Origin: Todiramphus chloris collaris
Lineage: Eukaryota > Chordata > Aves > Coraciiformes > Alcedinidae
Assembly: GCA_025345505.1 (NCBI GenBank)
Contig: JANVCC010000011.1
Location: 11,569,749 to 11,633,748 of the forward strand
Reading direction: 5' to 3'
Length of the DNA stretch: 64,000 nucleotides
The notes under the pieces: generated by a model
The model's database searches: none
Told to the model about the DNA's origin: nothing
What the model saw: the letters and a program-made list of their open reading frames with translations, nothing else
Program-made: the position numbers and the translations under genes
Part shown: positions 34,926 to 45,752 of the stretch, piece after piece
Layout of the letters: every line of letters begins with the position of its first letter
How positions within the stretch are numbered: the stretch's first letter is position 1

Positions 34926-37329
34926 GTCATTCTAATTATTTGGGTCAAGCCCAAGAAAAAGGCAGGCTAAGGGCCTGGACTCTGAGGTGCTGGTTAATTG
35001 TTGTGAGGCACCGTTTAATGGCTGTGAGGTGTCAAACCGTTCTTTATCAGGTCTCTGGCAAGCCCTGGCCTTTGCTAGGTTTTTGTCAGGGCATATATAT
35101 ATGCCACCCACATATATATAATCAGCTTCCACTTTTCATAGCCCATAAAATATCTGTGCCTGTCTCTCTCTCATTTTAAGTATCTCACCCTCAATCAGCT
35201 TGTTTTAACTCTTGACTTTTTCTACTCTGTGGATCACCTCATGACTCACAGTAGGTCTTGGATGAGGCCACAGAATGCTGCTCCTTTCAAATATTATCTA
35301 TTTCTTCACAATTTTCTCAAGTGGAATTAGGAATAACTGTCCCATCACCAAGTTGCTAAACCTCTGGGGATTTATGATCAGAATGTTTTTATGAAATAAT
35401 GGAGGGTCAAAAATGATAGACTTGACAGCTAAAAGGCAGTGCTTAGGAACAGAAAAGTGAATGGATGGAGGGATCAGTTTCACTGAAAGGCTAGAGAAGA
35501 AATAAGACAGTTATTATCCAGTAACAGAAATCAATCACCTGCCTCTGCCTACTATCTTGGGCCTGAACTGTAAATGTGTACCCCACTGCAATCACTTACA
35601 AAACCAGCATGAGCCTAAAATTAATCCAACTCTTATTGTCTGCCCCTTGGCAGCCCAGCAAATAGAAGTGCTGGGCATGGGAATTCAGGTAGTATTTGTG
35701 AATCTGTGTCTCAGAACGATTTTAAGGGTGATTTTTAAAAAATAAGTGAGCTAAATTATGTGATGAATTTTACCTTCTCTAATGATAGGTGCACTTTAAT
35801 CACTGCAAATATAATACTTTACTCCTTCCTGTGATTACAACTGGTCACTGAATTCTGCCATAGTCTGGACTTTGCTGTACTACATATTTTAGGGAAAAAG
35901 TAATTCAGTGAATATAAAGCCCATACAGGAGGCAAGAAGCTCCATTTGTTTCTTTTTGGAATATGCATTAGAGTATTAAAGCAGGATCTATCAAAAAGAG
36001 GTGTTATCCCACATAGAAACCTGTGAGTTCTTGCCATCTAGCATTGTGGAAATGACTCAGCTATTTGAATTGAGACCTAGATACCTAATTATTTCTTATT
36101 TTCATTTTATTTCATCAGAGACAATAAAGGACATCTGTGGTTTAGTTTACATCTGTGGGTCAAGAACTGTCCATTGCTTTGGTTTCACAAGAAAATCAAG
36201 CGTGTAAAAAATTCAGTTGGGTTTTTTTGGATGTGTTTTGGTTTTTTTTTTTTTTTTTTTGGCTGATGATCCTTCATTGTCTTTTTTAATTACAACTTTA
36301 CCTATACTTGTGCCTAAACCTATATCTATATCTAATCATGTGTGTGTACCATCATCTACATCTACATCACCATATAGATAGCCATATCGATATGTGGTTT
36401 CCTTTGATTCAGTTTGAATACTTGCAGATACAACTCTTAGAAAGTCAGCTAAAGGAAAACAAAGAGGACAGCTATTTTTGTGCACAAAGAAAGGGAAAGC
36501 TTTAGTGCTTACTACTTCAGAAAATGTCACACCAAAAGTTTAATTCCACATATTTTATCTGGTGACTTCTTTTGAGCATAAATACTGTCTTATTATCTGC
36601 TTTTGCACAGTTCTCAGGGTCAGGTTCTACTCACCTCTATATCTCTTTGAGCCTACTTAATTTCCACTTCATTGTATGTATTTTAAATAATCTCTGAATG
36701 GGTCTTTGCTTGTTCCATTTGACAGTTTGGTAGTCAAATCTCTCCTATGACAAGTGTAGGTGAAGCAAACCCACTTTTTGAAGAGGTGAGTTTGTGGTTT
36801 AATGAAAAAATCTTTATATTTCAGAAATGGTATTTGTCAGTAGGAGGCTCACACATGTTTATATATTAAGGTATATATACTTTCTAAAGTATGCAGGAGC
36901 TGCAAAAAAAGATTTTCAGAACTGCAGATTTTTATTTCTGGCTGCTCAGCTACTTTTAAAACTTGATTCCAGATACTTCAGTTGGAACATCTTTACATGA
37001 AGCACTTGAGCTTTGCGATCTCTTCAGAGAGCCTGTGCCTGTGCCAAAGGATGTTAGTTCCTCAGCCCAACATGATTTCAGCTAAATGGGATAATATGCA
37101 AATTCATCAAACAGCATTACCACTTACCATATGTGCACAGAGTCTGCTTTTTTTCTCTGGCCATAGGCTTCTCCAGATTTTCTCACAAGGTGTCAACATT
37201 GTGAAAGAATTTAATGTTTAAATCAAAACTTTCTATCCCAAACATATATATTATCATTTGTCTGAATAGTCTTGTATATGGATTGTCTGTCTCAGAGTTC
37301 ATAAGCAAGTTTCGGTAACATCTAGTGCA
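34926..37329. other. Noncoding stretch, possible small retroelement debris
   Basis: Nothing here is assigned to a gene. The first 300 bases are richer in GC than what follows. They contain a perfect 16-base palindrome GGCATATATATATGCC (35090-35105) and two similar GTGAGG-containing segments near 35005 and 35025. This could be debris of another repeat, but no family is recognised. A T19 run is at 36242-36260. Confidence 0.45.
36242..36260. repeat. Poly-T run (T19)
   Basis: Nineteen consecutive T. Confidence 0.9.
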
Positions 37330-38155
37330 TGCAGGCAACTCACAGAGGGTTGTGTAAGTGACTCAGACTTGGATTGCCTTAAGGCCCTATCTATGCGAAG
37401 ATGACCCATGGGGATCTGTGTAGGTGGCTCAGTCCTAAATTGTCGATAAGCCTCAGACCAAACATGTTAATGCTGCACCACACAAAGAACCATAACCTGA
37501 GCTGAGCCTTGAAAGTCCTGACAAAGGGTATGCCCTGAGTCTCACTTCAAACCGCTATTTGGCTTCCTGAGCAAGTTAGAATAGAGAGCCTGGAGGGCTT
37601 CAGTGATGGTTTCAGATGACAACTTTTGTGTATCCAGATGTCATAATCCAAGCAGACACAGTTTTCCACAACAACCTGGAGGTTTCAGCTGACAGCCTCA
37701 TACAAATAAGATTGCATAATGAGTCACGTAAACTGGGAGATAGAAATCTTAAAGTTTATCTTAGGAATGGGGAGTGACCTCTCCCATGATGTATCTCATC
37801 TGCATGGAGACTATTCTGCCTTGGCCAGGACATCAGCCAAGGTGACTTTTCTAAGAATAAGACTCCTTACCTGAAGGGATAAGAGAATATTTAGCATGTT
37901 GTAAGTTTGGAAATGTGGGTGATAAATTAACACACGTATAATATTTAGAGTGCTTTCTAGTTTATTATAGTGTATTCTTTGCTTTTAAGTTAGTGCATTT
38001 TTCCATTGTATCCATAAAAACATGTATTAGTGGCATATTAGATCTGTGAGTGAAGTTGAAATAAATTATTTGTTTGAACCTTACAGTCAAACCTGTGAGT
38101 GACATTCAAATAAAACATTTGCTTAAATCTCGCAGTCTAGTCTCTTTTTGCCACA
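37330..38155 (+). mobile_element. LTR-like block of unknown family (possible solo LTR)
   Basis: This roughly 825-base block differs in texture from its AT-rich surroundings and has an LTR-like plan. Near its left end are two related segments 66 bases apart (37352-37387 and 37418-37454). The first contains TGACTCA, an AP-1 type site. At its right end are two tandem 49-base units (38044-38092 and 38093-38141, about 75 percent identical by eye), each with an AATAAA polyadenylation signal. Paired enhancer-type repeats at one end and poly(A) signals near the other are typical of retroviral LTRs. I found no clear TG...CA ends, primer-binding site or coding part. It could equally be another unclassified repeat. 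Confidence 0.35.
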
Positions 38156-38220
38156 TCCTGGAACAAAGTACCTTGAATTAGGAAAAGTTCAGAAAATAAC
38201 TGGAGGTAATTTATACGCCT

Positions 38221-38311
38221 ATAAATATATATACACACACACATACACACATATATACACACACACTCTTCTGTATGTGTGTATATATATATGCACATGT
38301 ATATATATATA
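38221..38311. repeat. Compound (AT)(AC)...(TG)(TA) microsatellite
   Basis: About 90 bases of alternating purine-pyrimidine sequence: TATATACACACACAC, ACACACATATATACACACACAC, then after CTCTTC a complementary GTATGTGTGTATATATATATGCACATGTATATATATA. The AC part and TG part can pair as a hairpin. Confidence 0.85.
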
Positions 38312-38352
38312 GAAAATAATGCAGAAACTGTGTAAGTTTGTTAATAGATTTC

Positions 38353-38368
38353 TTTTTTTTTTTTTTTT
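38353..38368. repeat. Poly-T run (T16)
   Basis: Sixteen consecutive T, about 40 bases after the compound dinucleotide tract. Confidence 0.85.
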
Positions 38369-41300
38369 ACAACCTAGGAGAAGTAAAGGGCTGATTAGCT
38401 AAGAAAGTAAATGTTTAAAATGGAAGAGAAGAAAAATATAAAATCTGCTTTGTTTTCTATCTTGTGCAGCACAGGACTTGGAAATTCTTAGTAATGAACA
38501 AAGCCTGTGTGAAGTATGGAGAAAATGAGTCAGTGATCAAACAGGGTTGTTTCCTCCACCTAAAAAGTTTTGAGAAAGGGTGAATTTGTTACATCACACT
38601 TACGATACTCGAATGGAAACGTTTTCTTAGCATTGTCAAGTGAGTATAAGGAAAGATATGTCAGTGAAAGTGACATGAACCCAAGTAAACACTGTCATTT
38701 ACTTCTGAAAAGACACTCTTTATACCCATTTGTAAAAATATGAATGGTCTGTCATGTCAATGCAGGAAAAGAGACAGAATCAATCAGATAAATTAATCAA
38801 TTTGAGGAAGCTCTGTATGCCATTCAAAACGCATGGAGTTGCAGTATTTTAAAAGAAAAGATCAGTTCAAACCTGCTATAGAAAAGTTTTCAGATGTTAG
38901 AAAAGGGATTATATCAGACCTTTTGGAATAAAGGATATCACACTTTTTTTACCTTGGAGAATGATTCAAACCTTAGGAAAGAGGCCTAAATATGGCACAT
39001 TTTGCTTAAAATTAATCACATGCATAAAAGGTTTTCTGAAATGGAACCCTGTAGGAAACTTAGCTAAAATTACTACCTGTTAGTTATATTAACCCTGGGG
39101 GATATATTATTTGGAAAAGTGGTTTTAATAAATAATATGTTTTTGTTCAGGGGACGCTTGCTGAAGATAATGTTCACTGAAGATTAAGAAGCAGGGTATT
39201 TAGCAAGCAAAAACCTTGGAATTTGGGATACTACTAAAATAATGAAAAAATATTCAAGAATATTTGATTAATCTGTTTTTTCTCCAGCTCTTCACACTGA
39301 TTATGGTTTAATATCATGTTACTACCACTGACATTAAAAAATGTTGTCCTACTGCCCTGCCATTGAATGCAGTATTCAAATAAAGTCCTCTCAGAAGTTT
39401 TCAGTTAAAACATAATAAACAAAAATGGATGTGCCTCAATTTTGTTCAAGCTAATTATATATATTGTGACTTATTATGTAAGAAGAAAGAAATCAGGAAT
39501 ACTGTATGCTGCTTTCACTGTGGGTGATCAAAATATTATTTAATGCTTCTATAATTATGATATATTAGCAACATTCACATTCAGGCTTGCAACACTCACC
39601 TGAATGGTTAGACTAGTTAGTGTACACTGAGCTATAATAGAAATAATAAAAGAGAACAGTTTAAAACATGCTAACAGACTTTTCATTGATAATGTATTCA
39701 ACTAAGTTTGTTGTGAAAAACCCACAGGTGTAAAACACATTAAAATGTAATTGCTGTGACAGTTCAATGCAATTGTTCCATATTAGGAAGTATTTTTACT
39801 GTTTACTTTAAAGATATTTACGCACCTAAGCAACCACATCTAAAATATCACAAAAGAAGAAATGTTAAAAAAGGAACCATAAATCCAAATGACAAGGATA
39901 ACAAGGGTTATATAAGCACAATTGGTGAGAATTGTAGTAAGTGTATAAATATAGAAGGAACTGCTTAATGTTCTCACATACACATTTTTCACCGTAGGAA
40001 GAAATCAAAATGCACTTACCCACAGGCTGCTGAGCACTGCTGAGCTTTGACTAGTCTCCTGGAACATTAGTCACTTGCAAAATCTCAATTGTTAATATGA
40101 GTAGGAATTAAATAAACAGTCTGTTTCTCAGAACTCAATTTCTTTACTTTTCTCAGAAATTATTCTCTAGACTGCAATTGTTTGTCTAACTCTTAAGAAA
40201 CCTTCACTCAACATTAATGGCAGCTCCATCTCTTCAGTCCTTTCTCCAACTTGAGTTAAATGAATTAGAATTATAAAAATTAACTGGATTATAAATCTAA
40301 CAAGCTAATAAAAGACAATTACAAAGGAAAAAAAATAACATGCTTGTACCCTCAAAAATGGGAGAAATAGAGACTTCAGAAAGCCTATCAGGGACTAGAC
40401 TGTGGTTATTGATTTTACATAGAAAGCAATCAAATTCAATGGTAAATCCCCCTCAGAGATAATTCTGTTTGAAGACCAGACAACTGTAATTGTTACAACA
40501 CACTTTTCTTGCCTACTGTTGGCATGTAGCACAACCACATCAGCTGCTTAATTAATGAAGGCTTGGTTGGAGTTAAGTCCAAGGAATTAAAAAACTTCAG
40601 CTTTGGTGTGAGTTGCAAACCACACATATAGGTTCAGAAATAAAGCACAAGCAAAAATAATACATTCACTCACACACTCACTGAAAGATTTCAGCCTGCT
40701 AGATTGGGATTTACACTTTTAAAAGACACAGAAGTTCCCATAGAAAGCTGGCCTGTCTACAGGCACAGAAATCTCTTGAAAAATGTGTACTTGGCCATCA
40801 TAGATCACCAAGCACACTAAGAAATGCCTGTGCTGGGAGGAGAGCGTACCTGACATATGGATGTCTTCTGTAACTGAAGCTCAGTAGGCAGAAATGGTGT
40901 AAGTCAACTTTTCTGCCTTCTGTGGACAAATGAACTGGAATACAGTGCTACTGAAATACACGCAAATACACCAAACACCCAGCTGAAGAGCAATGAGAGT
41001 AAAAACCACCTTATGTGGAAATGGGATTTCTTAGCATAAGATGAAAATGAGAGAAGAAAAAATTAAAGGAGGCTCAGGGAGGAAGCATATTCAGTCTGGT
41101 TCTACAGAACAGGTAGTCCCTTGCATATTTCCCACAGGTGTTGTTACATATAAAGCCTATGCACTCCAGGCAGCAAACCTGAAAATCCTAGTTCTGCTCA
41201 GTTCTTGATAAAATCTCTTGCTTGAGAATCTCTTTCTTACCTCTGGCTAGGAACTTAGCTCCAGCCATGGCTTACCTCCTTGGTAATGGCATATGTTCTG

Positions 41301-42183
41301 TAGGTGTATTAGTGTTACTTCTCCTCCTACCTCTGTAGCTGAGGAAGACTAAAACCCATGACCTTTACTTCCCACATAAGTATTCTAATTAACAAATAAT
41401 GAAACAAGTGCAGTAAGGATATTGCAGCCTATGTTGCTTTTGTTATTTTTATTTTAAAATAAAAAAGAGACCTGTCCCTGTTCCACTAAGTGTCTCTTCT
41501 CAGAAGATGATGAACAGGATTTACAGAGGCTGAGGCTGATGCCCAGAGTTGGCTTGTTAGTTCCACTCATAGACACCAGGGAGGAACAGCTGCTGGAGAA
41601 ATCTCTTGGTGCACTTGGTTCCAGATATCTTTCCAGAGGGCTTCAGAGGTGACTGCTTCCATCACTGACTTGATAGGAAATGTAGGTGTTCCTATTAGGA
41701 AGCAAGGTGTCTGAAATGTGTGAGGTTACAAATTTCAATCATGTTCACTTGTCTGATATCTTCCGTACCACAATGTGATGAAGGAGGAATGGGGATATTG
41801 TCTGATAATTTTAGACATTTAACTTATGCACCATATTAGGTAAAGTAGAGACGAAAAGGAGCCAGTGGGGAAGGACAGAGTTTTCCTGAGGGTGATGTGG
41901 AGCACCTAAGTAAGACTCCTGCTCTGAATTACCTTATTTCTCTACTTATTATTGCTAAGCTACTTTGGTTATTAGCAGCAAGTGTCTTAAATCTTGATGT
42001 TTGGATACTAGTTTTGGTAGCCTGTCACTTTCTTAAAATAATGTATGTAGTCCTGTAGATTCAAGGGGACACTGGACACATTACAGTAGTAGTTTAAATC
42101 TGAACACTTCCTACTAGTCCTACTCTGTAATGATGTCAGTTAGTTACCTAAATCACTAGTATCTGGTGAACCTAGTGCTTTAT

Positions 42184-42237
42184 TGTATGAAGTACTGAAA
42201 TAACCTCTCTTGTATGAAGTACTGAAATTACCTCTCT
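42184..42237. repeat. 27-base tandem duplication
   Basis: Two adjacent copies of a 27-base unit (42184-42210 and 42211-42237) beginning TGTATGAAGTACTGAAAT differ at one base (A versus T). The near identity implies a recent duplication. Confidence 0.95.
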
Positions 42238-43187
42238 TGTAATATCAGCCATGCAGACCTGACCAGTAGTAGGAGGAAATGGAGTATTCTTTCTGGAGCA
42301 TGGCAATTTTTAAAAGCTATTCTTGGTCTGCTAATTGCCAATTGATTCCTGACTTTGGAAGTGCCACAACGAAATCATGCATCATATCAGGGAAGCTTTC
42401 TTAATCTTTTAAAAAAAATGTCGTCTTGATTTCACTTTGGTATTTATAGTGAATCAGAATCACATTGATCTGTTCATGACTTGCAACAGTTTACTCACTG
42501 GTTCACTACACAACTAGTTTTGGAAATGTAACTTCATCTTTCTCAGAGGAAAATGGGACCTGACTGAATTGATCCAAATGGTAGTAAAAAGTAAGCCAGG
42601 AAAATAAGATTTCTTTTGTTTCATTACAAAAGTGTAATGTCCCCTTACCAATAATAAAAGTTAATGAAAAGCAATTAGCAGAAGAGATCATTTTCAATAA
42701 AGACAGTAATGTTCTATTAAGTTATACTTGATAGCTCAACTGAACTGTGTTTTATATTCAGTATTACACTCCATGACAAAGAAATTACAGAATTTCTGTC
42801 AGGCATAGTATGATTTATTCACTATGAACATGCAACAGTGGCTGGTAGTATCTTTTCTATGACAGGATTAAAATTAAACTCAAGACTTTCTGCAGATACA
42901 AATACCAAAACACTATCAGCCATGAAGATGTCTGTTGGATCTTAACTTTGATGGTGATTTAACATCCTGTGACGAAAGATAGTCATAGTTTATTTCACAG
43001 TTTCATTTGTAAGTGCTACACAAATGAATAATAAATAGATCTTTCAATTAGTGTTTTTTAAGTTGCTAGTGTCTATTGGGTCAATAGACCATCTATAATA
43101 ATGGCTTATGTACATCTACTGATGTGCAGTCATGATCCATGAAATGTCATATTCCTGTCTGAAATAAGGGAATAATACCAGTTAGTC

Positions 43188-43211
43188 ACATATTATCCAT
43201 TGATAATATGT
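43188..43211. repeat. Perfect 10-base hairpin
   Basis: ACATATTATC (43188-43197), loop CATT, then the exact complement GATAATATGT (43202-43211). No function is assigned. Confidence 0.7.
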
Positions 43212-45410
43212 CCAATATAAAGGCATTAGGGGTGACATGATAGCTCTTGCTGCATGATGCTCTCCTTCAGCAAAAGCCATTGCCAAAGCCAGTGGGACTC
43301 TTTCCCCAAATCTCCTGTTGCAGGCATCTCTTGTGGAGAGATTAATCCCTTCTTATTTCAAACAACTCATATTCTCAAAGATCACCGGGTCAAAACAAAG
43401 GGATGAAACAACAAAATAATGTCTGATCTAAGGGGTTTATGTATGTAATTATAACATTAACTGTCCTAGTAATCAAAAACTACCCCCAAATCTCGACACA
43501 CTGTATTATTCCTCTTAACAATAAATACTGAAAAGAGAACTAGGATAATAATTGTCTCTAATTTGGCTCATCCACTATTAAGAGTGTTGTTAATTTAGTT
43601 CTAGGAATGAGTTTGAAAATGAAGGAGTGTTACACAGTTTGAGTGGTGTAAGTTTGGAGGGGAGATCTTACTTGACAGCTGATGTCATCTAGGCTGCATT
43701 AAGAGGATGTTAAGATACAGAACTTCTCAGTGTCACTTTCTTAGAATAACTGAAGATACACTAAATGACTCCTAGAAAATGAAATAAAAATTGAGGGCAT
43801 GGTGTATGTTAGGAGGAGCAGGGAAAAAAACAAAGGTTTGTCTTCTGAAGTCTTTATCCCTGAAGGGATAAAATAAAAAATTGTTAACTATCATTCTGTG
43901 CTTCCAGAATGGTTTTAAGATGTGGAGCAGTAAACCATTTAGTGATTCTGTGATTTCAATTATATTTATTTTCTCAGAAATTCTGAGCATAGTCCTAGCC
44001 CACTTTCAATGTTTTAATTCCTTTCCTGTTGGGGGAATATTCAAAATGCTATTTGTACTCTTCTATGTTTAATGTCTTGGAGAAATAAAGAAGAATGGCA
44101 AATGTTACCTCTAATGAAAGATAACAGTTATTTATCTCATGATACTTTGTGAAGATAGGTTAGGGAAATAGGCACTGTTTGGAAAAGTCAAAAAGAGTTG
44201 TGGAAGAAGTGCCCAGGCTGTCAGAGGAGCAGTGACACTGCCAGGAGGGCAGGAGCCTATCACAGAGCTGTGTGGCATTTTGGCAGTGGAGAAGATGTTA
44301 GGCATGAAAAGTGTTCACTAGAAAGTGGATGAGGGGAAAGTCGTGATGTTAAGTGGGTTAACCTATCTGTCACAGTTAGTATGCCATCCTGCTCAGACAG
44401 GAGGAGGCAATGGCCAATGTATGATTGGCTCTCAGTGTAGCTGCAGAGAAAAATTTTCCAAGACTTTTAGTATAGGATAGCAGGTAGCTGTTCTGATATC
44501 GGAAGAAGTGTTAATTACTACCCTATGTCTTCACCCGTAGCTGATGCTCTGGAAAAAAGAAGAATGGGGTTCTGGCTGTGCTGTTAGAAGGAGGCAAGAG
44601 GCTCTGAGGGAGGCTTGGTAAATCCCAGGGAGTGCTGGGGCTTCTGTCTGTCCTAAGAAGGGTTTTGTTTTCCACCAGTGGCAGGTACTTCTGCCACTTG
44701 ACTCTTCTACTAGTTAGAAAAACTGGAGCCAAAATTCCCAGGACAAGCAGACATGTTTTGGGACATGCTTACTTTCTTAGGTCTTCTTGGATATAATGCC
44801 TCATTTTAAAATATGCTGGTGGGTGAGGCAAAGTCTTCAATATATAATGGAGTGGGACTGTCAATATATAAAAGTCCAAGTAAGTGAGGATCTATGACAG
44901 GAGAGGTGAAGTAAGAGCTTCTCTAATTGTAAAATTATTTCATTTTGCCTTGTTAATTATTGAAGCATGAGCTTCATCTAATTATATATGACTGGAAACA
45001 GCTCCAGCTAAGGCTCACTATGCTTACCCAATTAAATTTTACAGTATTATGTTTGAAAACATCTAGTTGCGCTCATTAATAAAACTGTGGGTGACAAGAA
45101 ACATGCAGGGCTTCTAAAAGCAAGGTTAGCATTTGTTCTTTTTCCTTCTTAGCCTGAATTATTTATTCTTTGGGTAGTGAGTTGCCTCCATACTTGCTTA
45201 CTGGTCATGAGGTCCCTGGGAAAGGGTAGCCACCTTGTGCATCATGGTGATGTGTCCTGCACATCTGTGTGCAAAAGGCACTCCTCAGTGGAAGGACTGT
45301 GTTGTACAAAGTCCTGTAGAAGTCTTCCATCCTCATGTATGCACAGCCCTGGTGCATGTTGTCCACTGGGAAGACCTTCCTCTCAGACAACTTTGCTTGA
45401 GATTGGAACA

Positions 45411-45456
45411 GGGAAGGGAAGGGAAGGGAAGGGAAGGGAAGGGAAGGGAAGGGAAG
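45411..45456. repeat. (GGGAA)n pentanucleotide array, left of gap
   Basis: Just over nine perfect GGGAA units run directly into the assembly gap. The strand is pure purine. Confidence 0.97.
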
Positions 45457-45645
45457 NNNNNNNNNNNNNNNNNNNNNNNNNNNNNNNNNNNNNNNNNNNN
45501 NNNNNNNNNNNNNNNNNNNNNNNNNNNNNNNNNNNNNNNNNNNNNNNNNNNNNNNNNNNNNNNNNNNNNNNNNNNNNNNNNNNNNNNNNNNNNNNNNNNN
45601 NNNNNNNNNNNNNNNNNNNNNNNNNNNNNNNNNNNNNNNNNNNNN
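45457..45645. other. Assembly gap (189 N)
   Basis: All positions are N. The gap lies inside a purine pentanucleotide array, so the true sequence is probably more of that array, of unknown length. Any reading frame drawn across it is an artefact. Confidence 0.98.
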
Positions 45646-45752
45646 AAAAGAAAAGAAAAGAAAAGAAAAGAAAAGAAAAGAAAAGAAAAGAAAAGAAAAG
45701 AAAAGAAAAGAAAAGAAAAGAAAAGGAAAAGAAAAGAAAGAGAAAGAGAAAT
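45646..45752. repeat. (AAAAG)n pentanucleotide array, right of gap
   Basis: Sixteen perfect AAAAG units (45646-45725) are followed by degenerate purine sequence (GAAAAG, AAAGAG) to about 45752. The unit differs from the GGGAA unit on the other side of the gap, although both are pure purine on the plus strand. Confidence 0.97.

Larger units (their letters stand above)
38156..45410. other. AT-rich noncoding stretch
   Basis: No coding or RNA gene is seen. It contains an alternating AT/AC tract, a T16 run, two small hairpins at 43071-43089 and 43188-43211 and a 27-base tandem duplication, listed separately. Open frames are at most about 70 codons and unrecognised. Confidence 0.55.

Noticed and set aside
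35090..35105. Perfect palindrome GGCATATATATATGCC as a regulatory operator
   Set aside because: It is built on an AT dinucleotide run in a eukaryotic noncoding region with no gene nearby. No support for operator function.
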